DNA of 64,000 nucleotides. Source: JAGNLA01 sp964639885 (GTDB lineage: Bacteria; Caldisericota; Caldisericia; JAAYUI01). A program made the translations under genes and the position numbers. The notes under the pieces were generated by a model. That model was not told the DNA's origin, did no database searches, and was given only the letters and a program-made list of their open reading frames with translations. Position 1 is the first letter of the stretch. Each line of letters opens with the position of its first letter. Where the stretch lies: positions 62,001 to 126,000 of the forward strand of contig CAZXEH010000003.1 in the NCBI GenBank assembly GCA_964639885.1, in the 5' to 3' direction. Of this stretch, positions 16,395-23,864 are shown piece by piece.

Positions 16395-17410
16395 GCACCT
16401 CCCAGGGTTTCAAGTGTTTCTGAAAGCGAGATTCCTGCCGGACAGTAGTCGCTGCATCTTCCGCAGCCGGTGCAGGCGATTTCGCCGTAAAGGGTCATGT
16501 GGTATTCGTACTTGTCCAAAATCTTGTTCCTGTAGCGGTCGGCAACAACCGGTCTTGGGTTGTGGCCTGAGGCCTCAAGGCTGTAGACATTGAAGTGGCA
16601 GGAGTCCCAGCACTTGCATTTTGTGCATTCGTCCTTGCCTGTGGTGTCGTCCCTCATTTCGAAGCAGTGGCAGGTGGGGCAGAAGAATGTGCAAACGCCA
16701 CAGCTTATGCAGCCTTCGCTGACTTTCTTCCAGACGTCTGTTGCGTATAGCTTCATGAGTTTTCCTGCGTTTGAGGTGTCGAGTCTGAAGGTCATGAGCT
16801 TTTCGCAGGCTTCCTTGACCTTTGCCTGTGCGCCGGCGTCACCGCCGTCCTCAAAGAAGGATTTGAATTTTTCTACAAACTTCTTGCCTTTGTCCGAAGC
16901 TGTAACCACTTCGAAGTATTCACCGTTTGGGACGAGGAGGATGTCTGAGCCCTTTTCCGATGCAGGGTTGATGCCAAGCGAGGAGCAGGCGCAAGTTGCA
17001 AGCGGTCTTTCGCAAGCAATTGAGATGATGACGGTGTTCTGCCTTCTGGCTTTCCAGTAGGCATCCTCGTAAATCTGCTTTCCGCCGTCTTTTCTTTCAC
17101 GGGCGAGGAAGAAGTTGTCGAGAATCTCCATGCCTCTTGCGTCACAAGGTCTTGATCCGAAGAGGATTGTTTCCTTTGCTGGATCGATGGCGATGATCTT
17201 GCCATCTTTGTACTTCCAGACCTGGTCAGCTTGCGGGAAGAGTGTGTCTTTGGCTGGCGTTCTTGGCCTGATTGCCATAAAGTCGATCTCTGTTGAGCTA
17301 TTGATGGGGAGAATATTGGTTACCCCACCATCTCTTGTTGGTGCAAGAACGGTGACCGTCTTTGCCAGTTCGTCAATGAGTGCGTTGCATTTGGTTCTTG
17401 TAATCCTCAT
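16391..17410 (-). CDS. FlxB-like 4Fe-4S subunit (HydB/AsrA family)
   Basis: Cytoplasmic iron-sulfur electron carrier of 339 residues, related to the beta subunit of archaeal sulfhydrogenase, AsrA of anaerobic sulfite reductase and FlxB. Residues 1-200 form the family's N-terminal domain (FGSRPCDARGMEILD; ACERPLATCACSS). Cysteine clusters follow: EGCISCGVCTFFCPTCHC at about 235, CTKCKCWDSCHF at about 265, and CTGCGRCSDYCPAG near 320. I use the ATG at 17410, five bases after GGGGAGG; a GTG two codons earlier overlaps the previous stop. It normally pairs with the flavin subunit encoded immediately downstream. The Flx name is inferred from gene order and family, not from a search. Confidence 0.86.
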   Translation of the reverse strand: MRITRTKCNALIDELAKTVTVLAPTRDGGVTNILPINSSTEIDFMAIRPRTPAKDTLFPQADQVWKYKDGKIIAIDPAKETILFGSRPCDARGMEILDNFFLARERKDGGKQIYEDAYWKARRQNTVIISIACERPLATCACSSLGINPASEKGSDILLVPNGEYFEVVTASDKGKKFVEKFKSFFEDGGDAGAQAKVKEACEKLMTFRLDTSNAGKLMKLYATDVWKKVSEGCISCGVCTFFCPTCHCFEMRDDTTGKDECTKCKCWDSCHFNVYSLEASGHNPRPVVADRYRNKILDKYEYHMTLYGEIACTGCGRCSDYCPAGISLSETLETLGGA

Positions 17411-17412
17411 TG

Positions 17413-18402
17413 TCACCTCCCCAGCACTTCTTCGATTCTATAAAGCGACAGCGGTGCCTTGCTGATGTCGTTGGTTCCGGATTCGAAGTTCCATGTGGTC
17501 TCAGTCAGATACTGGAGCTGGTCGGTGATGATGTTCAGTGGAATGTTTTCCGGGCACGCTCTCGTGCATTCACCGCATCCCGTGCATCTGTCGACAAGGT
17601 GGAAGTAGTGGATGAAGTGGTACATAAGTATGTTTTTGAGGTTTGTTTCCCTGTGCAGATACGGTTCCTGGAGCTTAGGCATGTCCATTACGCAGTTTTC
17701 GTTGCAGTAGCAACCAGGGCATGCGTCCCTGCAGGCGTTGCACATGGTGCATCTTGACAGGTGGGAGAGGATGAAGTCTCGTCTTTCCTCGAATGGCTTT
17801 TCCATGTACTTTTGAACCCAGTCCGGGCCGTTTTTGTATGGCTTTCTTCCAACAGTGTCCTGAACCAGGGTATGGTCGGCATCGATTGGCGACGGGTACT
17901 TGCAATGTGTGCATTTTGTTTCAAGGAAGTCGGATTTGTCAAAGTAAACGGTCTGACCGTCAATGAGCGTGACGATCAGTCTGTTGCCGTTTTCTTCAAC
18001 GGCCTTGATGTCTGCAGGGCAGGCTTCTCTGAGTCTTTCAGTGTTCACCATGCCTGAGCAGACTATTCCGAAGATCCAGAGTTTTTCCCTGTCGAGTTTT
18101 GATTCGGAGATGTTGGCAAGGATTGAGCGGTTATCGCAGCCCTTGACCATGATTCCGGTCTTCTCGCCGTCTTTGAGCTTCGGGATGTAGTTGGTTTTTC
18201 CGCCGGTCAGCCTTGCAAGGTTAGCCCTTGAGAACGAGTTGAAGTCGAGTTTGTCGACATCAATGGCTGATTTTGCAATGAATGGCCTCATTACAAGTGG
18301 CATTCCTTTTACGGTTCTGTAGCCGATGAATTGTGTTATCTTGCCGGTGATGAAGGCTTCTTTTATCACTTTTCTCATGTGCTGGAGCAGCTTTTCGTTC
18401 AT
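17413..18402 (-). CDS. FlxC-like protein: FrhB-like N-terminal part plus two 4Fe-4S cysteine sets
   Basis: 329-residue iron-sulfur protein. The N-terminal half, with GIMVKGCDNRSILANISE and FGIVCSGM, resembles the region shared by FrhB-type (F420 hydrogenase/formate dehydrogenase beta) proteins. A CTHCKYP segment near 165 is followed by CTMCNACRDACPGCYC near 222 and CTGCGECTRACPENIP near 278, consistent with two [4Fe-4S] clusters and possibly a further centre. It sits between the FlxD-like and FlxB-like genes, the place of flxC in Flx-Hdr clusters. The ATG has GGAGGTG four bases upstream. The electron-relay role is inferred; the Flx label is by position. Confidence 0.8.
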   Translation of the reverse strand: MNEKLLQHMRKVIKEAFITGKITQFIGYRTVKGMPLVMRPFIAKSAIDVDKLDFNSFSRANLARLTGGKTNYIPKLKDGEKTGIMVKGCDNRSILANISESKLDREKLWIFGIVCSGMVNTERLREACPADIKAVEENGNRLIVTLIDGQTVYFDKSDFLETKCTHCKYPSPIDADHTLVQDTVGRKPYKNGPDWVQKYMEKPFEERRDFILSHLSRCTMCNACRDACPGCYCNENCVMDMPKLQEPYLHRETNLKNILMYHFIHYFHLVDRCTGCGECTRACPENIPLNIITDQLQYLTETTWNFESGTNDISKAPLSLYRIEEVLGR

Positions 18403-18403
18403 G

Positions 18404-18805
18404 CTACACCTCCAGCCTTTCGATGTTCCTCATCATTGAGTTGATGCTTCTTTCGAGCAGTGCCTTGTCGGTGTATTTCCTCTGGACGTATTCGATTCTT
18501 GACGGGTCTATACCAAGAGCCTCGGCAACGCCCTGTGCGGCAAAGAATCTGCGTTTTGCAAAGAAATTTCCGTCAAAATGATGGCAGTCGAAGTCCGGGC
18601 AGCTGAATACAATGACTCCACCGGCTCCATCCATCAGGGCTTTGAATGCAACGAGAGGATTCAACCTTCCGCAGCAGCTGAGCTGGATGAACGTCACTTC
18701 CGGGAATTTTTCCTGTGTTTCGGCAAGCATTCTGCCGCGAAGAGCAGCATCGCAGTAGAAAACTATCAGCTTCCGTGTGACAGGCAGTGTCAAGACGTCT
18801 CTCAT
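18404..18805 (-). CDS. FlxD/MvhD-like hydrogenase iron-sulfur subunit, Cys-poor variant
   Basis: 133-residue protein of the MvhD family, small [2Fe-2S] proteins that in methanogens and Flx-Hdr complexes bridge an electron-input module to HdrA. The family pattern is visible: SCCGRLNP (usually CSGR), VFSCPDFDCHHFDGN (usually GCxxGDCHYxxGN), the RR pair and ALGIDPSRIEYV. At the N-terminus, where relatives have a CNWC-type Cys group, only one Cys remains (FYCDAAL). Cluster ligation may therefore differ. The expected partner HdrA is absent; the next gene upstream encodes a cytochrome b with a ferredoxin domain. GGAG lies six bases before the ATG. Confidence 0.85.
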   Translation of the reverse strand: MRDVLTLPVTRKLIVFYCDAALRGRMLAETQEKFPEVTFIQLSCCGRLNPLVAFKALMDGAGGVIVFSCPDFDCHHFDGNFFAKRRFFAAQGVAEALGIDPSRIEYVQRKYTDKALLERSINSMMRNIERLEV

Positions 18806-18838
18806 TGTGACTCCTTTCCGTAGATGTTCATGGCACCC

Positions 18839-19903
18839 CTACCTTACACATGCTACCTTAACATTGTTAAGGATTTGTTTGTTCTCGTAGCCTTCCAGAT
18901 CGATGACCTGTGGCAGGCAGCCGGCAACACAGATTCCGCACGCCTGGCACTTGCTTCTGACCACGAATGCAACCAGCCTTGATTCGGTTCTGCTGTACTT
19001 GTAAGGCTTCTTGACGATTGCGTTCTTCGGGCAAAGGGTGATGCATGAGAAGCATCCGGCACATCTTGCGGAGTTGACTACAGCCGCAGTCTTGATCTTT
19101 CTTCCAAGCAACGGAAGGGCGACCAGGAGTGCAACCAATCCACACCAAATTCCTATGGCTGTGTTGAGGCTGTTGGTTTTTATGAACCAGAGTGCAACCC
19201 AGTCAAAGACGTATTTGCCAGCCTTGTGGTCGATCTTTGCCGCAATCGGGAAAACTCCGACGACAACGGCCATCAGACCGATTGTAACGAGTGTGAGTGC
19301 AAGGGTTGGTATCATCGGTGGTCTGGAAATCCTCAGGAAGTGGGCAATCAGCATTGCGAAAATCAGAATCGGGAGGGCAACGTGGATGGCTCTGTAGATG
19401 ATGAGGAAGGTGATGCTGTTTATGTTCAGTAGTCCAAAGAACTTCAGGATTTCGTTAGCCCTGCCATCCATCGGGAGAAGGTAGCCTGATACTGTGATGG
19501 CAACCGTGAACAGGAGCAGCGGGATGCCTACAAACCAGCCGACCGACCTTGTGCTTGTGTGCCTGTTGGCCAGGAATTTCCTGACCATGTGCAGGCAGGC
19601 GCATACGATCATGGCATCGGCTGAATACCTGTGGAGTGTTCTTACAAACAGTCCATAAGGTATCTTGTTGCTCATGATGTATGTCACTGACTGTGCTGCA
19701 CCCTCCATCGAAGGCATGTAGAAGAAGCTGAGTATGAATCCAGTGATGATCTGGACAAACAGGAACAGTAGCGTCAGCGAGCCAAGGTGGTTGAGCGGAT
19801 TGAGGGAATTGCTGTTGTAGATTGTGGCGTCAAACATGCCGAGAGCGCCGTTGATGAAGAAATCAAACGGTCTTTTCCATGAAAATGCCTTTGGTCCTTC
19901 CAT
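18839..19903 (-). CDS. Cytochrome b fused to a C-terminal two-cluster ferredoxin domain
   Basis: Membrane protein of 354 residues. An N-terminal four-helix cytochrome b6-like domain carries both histidine pairs with 14-residue spacing (about His91/His105 and His174/His188), so two b haems are expected. Further hydrophobic helices (about 200-220 and 248-268) and a degenerate VFDWVALWF segment may be remnants of the C-terminal half. A cytoplasmic tail holds two [4Fe-4S] motifs, CAGCFSCITLCPK and CQACGICVAGCLPQ. I use the ATG at 19903, five bases after AGGTG; a GTG at 19909 overlaps the Rieske stop. The fusion could take electrons directly from the FlxD-like protein into the membrane. Confidence 0.88.
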   Translation of the reverse strand: MEGPKAFSWKRPFDFFINGALGMFDATIYNSNSLNPLNHLGSLTLLFLFVQIITGFILSFFYMPSMEGAAQSVTYIMSNKIPYGLFVRTLHRYSADAMIVCACLHMVRKFLANRHTSTRSVGWFVGIPLLLFTVAITVSGYLLPMDGRANEILKFFGLLNINSITFLIIYRAIHVALPILIFAMLIAHFLRISRPPMIPTLALTLVTIGLMAVVVGVFPIAAKIDHKAGKYVFDWVALWFIKTNSLNTAIGIWCGLVALLVALPLLGRKIKTAAVVNSARCAGCFSCITLCPKNAIVKKPYKYSRTESRLVAFVVRSKCQACGICVAGCLPQVIDLEGYENKQILNNVKVACVR

Positions 19904-19905
19904 CG

Positions 19906-20481
19906 TCACACCTTCTCCACCCAGATTTCATCAGCCTCGGTGGCTAATGCTTCGTCATACTTCCACGATCTCAGCGGTGCCGGTGGCGGTCCTCCAAGAA
20001 CAGCGGTTGTAATTGGGTCGAAGACTCCGTCATGGCAGCGGCAGTGCCAGTAGCCCTCACCATCCGGTTTGAAATCCCATCTGACAACACAGGCAAGGTG
20101 TGTGCATTTTGCATCGAACACGTGCAGCTTGCCCTCATTGTCCTTGATGAGGATTCCAGGATTGAAAATCCTGACCGGCCTGTATGGGATCGAGACATCA
20201 ATGGTCTCGATTTCAAACGAGTATCCCACCATCGGTTTGAGCTGGCTGTACTTGGCGTCCACCAAGACATCGACGATCTGCCCTGCAGCGTTGATCTGAG
20301 GTTCTTTAACCTTGTCAAGCTTCATTTTTGCAACTGGCGCTGGTGGTATTTCAAACCCCAGCTTACCAAACGGCTTCAGCAGTCTGAGCACCGGTGAAAG
20401 TGCGGCAACGGCAAGCCCTGCAAGCGGCAGACCCAAAAGGACTTTAAGAAGTTCACGACGGGTCATTTCTCGAGTGTTCAC
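19906..20481 (-). CDS. Rieske iron-sulfur protein
   Basis: Rieske [2Fe-2S] subunit of a cytochrome bc-type complex, 191 residues. The N-terminus TRRELLK followed by a hydrophobic stretch is a twin-arginine-type signal or anchor, as in other Rieske proteins. Cluster box I is CTHLAC (Cys126, His128; Cys131 for the disulfide). Box II is CRCHDGVFD (Cys147, His150; Cys149 for the disulfide), followed by the Pro-loop GGPPPAPL. It starts at GTG 20481 with GGAGG six bases upstream and is the first gene of the operon, behind a TTGACA promoter. No c-type cytochrome (CxxCH) gene accompanies it, so its electron acceptor is unknown. Confidence 0.93.
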   Translation of the reverse strand: MNTREMTRRELLKVLLGLPLAGLAVAALSPVLRLLKPFGKLGFEIPPAPVAKMKLDKVKEPQINAAGQIVDVLVDAKYSQLKPMVGYSFEIETIDVSIPYRPVRIFNPGILIKDNEGKLHVFDAKCTHLACVVRWDFKPDGEGYWHCRCHDGVFDPITTAVLGGPPPAPLRSWKYDEALATEADEIWVEKV

Positions 20482-20515
20482 TCAAGTCCTCCAATTTATA
20501 AAAATCGCAAGTATG

Positions 20516-20544
20516 AGAGTATTGTTTTGGGGTGTGACTGTCAA
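20516..20544 (-). promoter_or_regulatory. Predicted promoter of the Rieske/cytochrome b/Flx-like operon
   Basis: TTGACA (minus strand, 20544-20539), 17-base spacer, TACTCT (20521-20516). The predicted transcript starts about 28 bases before the Rieske GTG, leaving room for the visible GGAGG. The rest of the 295-base gap 20482-20776 holds only the groEL terminator. Confidence 0.5.
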
Positions 20545-20720
20545 ATGGACACCGAAAATGTTTTCCTATCCAGAGATTGTGGGCGTACTTGACACAATTT
20601 CTTGCTTAAAATCAGCATTTTTGCTTAAAAACAGGTTAATGTAGTCATTGTTGCATTTAATGATTACGGGAGCATGTAGTTTTAAAAAGTCACGATTTGT
20701 GTGCATTTGTTTGAAGGTTC

Positions 20721-20756
20721 AAAACAAAAAAGCCGGACAGAAATGTCCGGCTTTTT
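20721..20756 (-). terminator. Rho-independent terminator after groEL
   Basis: GCCGGACA (20732-20739) and TGTCCGGC (20744-20751) form an eight-pair stem with a four-base loop. Read on the minus strand it is followed by TTTTTTGTTTT. It lies 20 bases past the groEL stop. Confidence 0.9.
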
Positions 20757-20776
20757 GAATGTTTGTGCTTTGTTGA

Positions 20777-22411
20777 TCAATAGTCTCCGTACGGATTTGG
20801 CGGAGGCATCATCGGCTTGTCATCCTTCTTCGGCATTTCGGCTACACATGATTCAGTTGTGAGAACCAGTGTTGCAATGGACGATGCGTTCTGGAGGGCT
20901 GCCCTTGTGACCTTTGCCGGGTCGATGATTCCGAACTCGTACATGTCGCCGTATTTGATTGCGTCTGCATCAAGTCCGTTGTTGTCCGGAAGGTTCTTGA
21001 CCTTTTCGATGACTACTGAGCCATCAAGGCCTGCATTTTCTGCGATGACCCTGAGTGGTTCTATGAGAGCTTTCTTTACGATGGTTACGCCTGTCTTCTC
21101 GTCGCCTTCAAGCTCACTCATCAGCTTGTCGAGGGATTTTGAAGCATTGAGCAGAGTGACTCCGCCACCTGGGACGATTCCTTCTTCAACGGCTGCCTTT
21201 GTTGCGGCAACAGCGTCTTCGACCCTATGCTTCCTTTCCTTCATCTCTGATTCGGTTGCTGCGCCGACTTTGATCACGGCTACGCCACCGGCAAGCTTTG
21301 CGAGTCTTTCCTGGAGTTTTTCCTTGTCATAGTCAGACTTTGTTTCCTTAATCTGTGCCTTGATCTGTTCGATTCTGGCCTTGATGTCGTCAACATTGCC
21401 CTTGCCGCCGAGGATTGTTGTGTTGTCCTTGTCGATCTTGACTCTTTCGCATGTGCCGAGGACTTCCTTGCCAACTGACTTTATGTCAACTCCAAGGTCT
21501 GAGGCGAGAACATCACCACCGGTTAGGATGGCGATATCCTTGAGCATCTCTTTCCTTCTGTCGCCAAAGCCCGGAGCCTTGACTGCAACGCCGTTGAGGA
21601 CGCCTTTAAGCTTGTTGAGGACGAGGAACTGGAGGGCTTCGCCTTCGATGTCTTCTGCGATGATGAGGAACGGTTCATGCTGCGGGAGGATGCCCTTTGT
21701 GACCATTTCAAAGAGTTCCTGCATTGATGAAAGCTTCTTGTCGGTGATGAAAATCCTTGGCTTCTCGAGGACGCATTCCATTCTCTCAACGTTTGTCACC
21801 ATGTACGGTGAAACGTAGCCACGGTCGAACTGCATGCCTTCAACGATGTCAAGCTTGATGTCGAGTCCCTGGTACTCTTCAACGGTGATGACGCCATCGC
21901 GTCCAACCTTGTCCATTGCCTCGGCGATTGCCTTGCCGATTTCCGGAACCTTTGAGGAAACGGTTGCGACCTTCTCGATGTCTGACTTTGTTTCGACCTG
22001 TTTCGACTTTGCCTTGATGAGATCAACGGCAACCTTGACTGCCTTTTCGAGTCCCCTCTTGAGGGCGATTGGGTTTGCTCCTGCAGCAACGTTCTTCATG
22101 CCTTCAGTGACTAGTGCCTGTGCAAGAACGGTCGCTGTTGTGGTGCCGTCACCTGCAACATCAGAAGTCTTGCTGGCCACTTCTCTTGCCAGTGTTGCGC
22201 CGAGGTTTTCGATTGGATCTGGAAGGTCGATGTCCTTTGCAATTGAAACGCCATCATCGGACGCCACCGGTGAGCCGTACTTCTTTTCAAGAATGACGTG
22301 TCTGCCGCGTGGGCCGAGTGTCACCTTCACTGCGTTTGCAAGTGAGTTGACGCCGTTTTGAAGTTTCCTTCTTGCGTCTTCACCAAAGATTATCTGTTTT
22401 GGGTCTGCCAT
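20777..22411 (-). CDS. groL: Chaperonin GroEL (60 kDa)
   Basis: Forms the double-ring ATP-dependent folding chamber that works with GroES. At 544 residues it is full length, with the nucleotide-binding signature VASDDGVSIAKDIDLPDP and GDGTTTATVLAQ, the apical-domain segment near LIIAEDIEGEALQ, and AAVEEGIVPGGGV in the second equatorial half. The C-terminus ends MMPPPNPYGDY, not the common GGM repeat. GGAGA precedes the ATG, and the gap to groES is 12 bases. It is under the groES promoter and CIRCE-like operator and ends at a strong terminator. Confidence 0.98.
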   Translation of the reverse strand: MADPKQIIFGEDARRKLQNGVNSLANAVKVTLGPRGRHVILEKKYGSPVASDDGVSIAKDIDLPDPIENLGATLAREVASKTSDVAGDGTTTATVLAQALVTEGMKNVAAGANPIALKRGLEKAVKVAVDLIKAKSKQVETKSDIEKVATVSSKVPEIGKAIAEAMDKVGRDGVITVEEYQGLDIKLDIVEGMQFDRGYVSPYMVTNVERMECVLEKPRIFITDKKLSSMQELFEMVTKGILPQHEPFLIIAEDIEGEALQFLVLNKLKGVLNGVAVKAPGFGDRRKEMLKDIAILTGGDVLASDLGVDIKSVGKEVLGTCERVKIDKDNTTILGGKGNVDDIKARIEQIKAQIKETKSDYDKEKLQERLAKLAGGVAVIKVGAATESEMKERKHRVEDAVAATKAAVEEGIVPGGGVTLLNASKSLDKLMSELEGDEKTGVTIVKKALIEPLRVIAENAGLDGSVVIEKVKNLPDNNGLDADAIKYGDMYEFGIIDPAKVTRAALQNASSIATLVLTTESCVAEMPKKDDKPMMPPPNPYGDY

Positions 22412-22423
22412 TTTTTGTTCTCC

Positions 22424-22711
22424 TTATTCAACGATTGCAAGAACGTCACGCTCTGAGAGAATGACGTAGTTGATGCCGTCGAGTTTGATCTCTGTACCGC
22501 CATACTTTGCAAAGATCACTGATTGTCCTGCTTTGACATCGAGCGGGATTCTTGCTCCCTTTTCGTCGAAGCGTCCTGGCCCCACTGCAATAACTTCGCC
22601 TTTGATCGGCTTCTCTTTTGCCGTGTCCGGGATGTAGAGTCCAGACTTTACTGTTTCCGATTCTTCCATCGGTTTGATAACAATTCTGTCACCAAGTGGT
22701 TTCAGATTCAT
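22424..22711 (-). CDS. groS: Co-chaperonin GroES (10 kDa)
   Basis: Heptameric lid of the GroEL chamber, 95 residues. It opens with MNLKPLGDRIVIKPMEESE and has the usual mobile-loop region (SGLYIPDTAKEKP) and GEVIAVGPGRFDEKG; the C-terminal half includes VIFAKYGGTEIKLDG. GGAGG lies four bases before the ATG. First gene of the heat-shock operon. Confidence 0.97.
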   Translation of the reverse strand: MNLKPLGDRIVIKPMEESETVKSGLYIPDTAKEKPIKGEVIAVGPGRFDEKGARIPLDVKAGQSVIFAKYGGTEIKLDGINYVILSERDVLAIVE

Positions 22712-22729
22712 AACGCCTCCTTGTCGTTT

Positions 22730-22756
22730 TTGGCAGTCTCACATGTTGACTGCCAA
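22730..22756 (-). promoter_or_regulatory. CIRCE-like operator (HrcA-type) at the groES start site
   Basis: Perfect inverted repeat TTGGCAGTC-N9-GACTGCCAA. The CIRCE consensus for the heat-shock repressor HrcA is TTAGCACTC-N9-GAGTGCTAA. The arm length and nine-base spacing are identical, and two bases per arm differ symmetrically. It sits directly downstream of the -10 box, over the expected transcription start, the normal CIRCE position. Confidence 0.85.
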
Positions 22757-22765
22757 GTGTAAGTG

Positions 22766-22794
22766 ATTCTATTTGGAGAAAAAACTTTTGTCAA
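22766..22794 (-). promoter_or_regulatory. Predicted groES-groEL promoter
   Basis: TTGACA (minus strand, 22794-22789), 17-base spacer, TAGAAT (22771-22766): a vegetative-type promoter immediately upstream of the CIRCE-like repeat, as expected for HrcA-repressed genes. Confidence 0.8.
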
Positions 22795-22906
22795 GGGGTG
22801 GATTAAAGCATTGATAAAGTGAATCTCCAATTTGTTTTTTAGAAACCGTTACCTGTGTGTTTTTAGATTTTGGCAGTCAAAGACTGTATCTGCAAGCGAT
22901 AAATAC

Positions 22907-22935
22907 TTGATTTAACAGATGAGTTCTGTAATAAT
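22907..22935 (+). promoter_or_regulatory. Possible promoter of the yitT-ftsEX run, very short leader
   Basis: TTGATT (22907-22912) and AATAAT (22930-22935) with a 17-base spacer, ending 11 bases before the ATG at 22947. No ribosome-binding site is visible; the start would be about five bases upstream of the codon. Confidence 0.4.
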
Positions 22936-22946
22936 GGGCTGTGCCC

Positions 22947-23864
22947 ATGAAGAAAAATTTGTCAAAGGAAGTCAAACGCTATTTGGGCATTGCCCTTGGC
23001 GTGATGATCGAATCGCTTTCATACGCTCTTTTTCTTGTCCCAAACAACATCGCCCCCGGTGGCCTCACTGCTGTTTCAATCATTGTGAGGAATGCAACTG
23101 GCGGGCTCATGCCGGTAGGATTGACCTACTTCATCCTCAATATTCCGTGGCTTTTTTTCGCCTGGAAGAAGATGGGACATAAATATATCATAAGAACGCT
23201 TGTCATTTCCTTCGTCACATTCGTTTTTATCGATGGCTTCATTTATCTGCTAAAGCCGGTTGTCATGGCTTTTGACGCTGCTGGAAAGTTGGTCAGACCT
23301 GATAATCTCATCCTTGCAGCCGTTTTTGGCGGAATCCTGAATGGTTTGGGCATTGGCATAACATTTAAAAACAGGGCTTCGGCTGGCGGAACTGACCTTA
23401 TTTCACAGGTAATCCACTATTGGACAGGCTTTCCGTTCGGTCAGGCAGTTCTTGCAATCGACACCGTCGTTATCGCCGGTCTGGGTGTGTATTTCCTTGG
23501 AACAGGCAATGGTCTTGTGCTCTCGCTCTACGCACTCATTGCCCTGATTGTCAGCAGCTTCGTGATCGACGCTGTTCAGGAAGGCATCAGCTATACCAAA
23601 CAAATGATGATTGTTACAGTCCTTCGTGACGAGGTGCTCAACAACCTTTTAACCAAGGTGGGTCGAGGCGTGACAATGCTGCAGGCTCGTGGTGGATATT
23701 CTCAGGTTGACAGGTCGATGATGGTCATCGCAATTCACAGGTCGCAGGTTTCCATGGCAAAAAATGCTGTCATCGAGGCCGATCCGAAAGCGTTTATAAT
23801 GGTGGGGCCATTGAACGAGGTGGTTGGAGAGGGATTCAAACAACCCAAGATTGAGGAGTGGTGA
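22947..23864 (+). CDS. YitT family membrane protein (DUF161/DUF2179)
   Basis: Integral membrane protein of about 305 residues with the YitT layout. An N-terminal membrane part of five or six helices includes the repeated glycine-rich pattern FLVPNNIAPGGLTAVSIIV and GITFKNRASAGGTDLISQVI. A C-terminal cytoplasmic DUF2179 domain starts near KQMMIVTVL and contains GRGVTMLQARGGYS. The function of this family is not established; transport has been suggested. The ATG at 22947 lacks a ribosome-binding site; a GTG at 22941 is an alternative. The stop overlaps the ftsE start (TGATG). Confidence 0.85.
   Translation: MKKNLSKEVKRYLGIALGVMIESLSYALFLVPNNIAPGGLTAVSIIVRNATGGLMPVGLTYFILNIPWLFFAWKKMGHKYIIRTLVISFVTFVFIDGFIYLLKPVVMAFDAAGKLVRPDNLILAAVFGGILNGLGIGITFKNRASAGGTDLISQVIHYWTGFPFGQAVLAIDTVVIAGLGVYFLGTGNGLVLSLYALIALIVSSFVIDAVQEGISYTKQMMIVTVLRDEVLNNLLTKVGRGVTMLQARGGYSQVDRSMMVIAIHRSQVSMAKNAVIEADPKAFIMVGPLNEVVGEGFKQPKIEEW

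Noticed and set aside
19906..20481. CRCH in the Rieske protein as a c-type haem site
   Set aside because: CRCH is not CxxCH and belongs to the second Rieske box; no c-type cytochrome motif was noticed in the operon.
20589..20594. TTGACA on the plus strand in the groEL-Rieske gap
   Set aside because: No convincing -10 at 16-18 bases and no plus-strand gene downstream.
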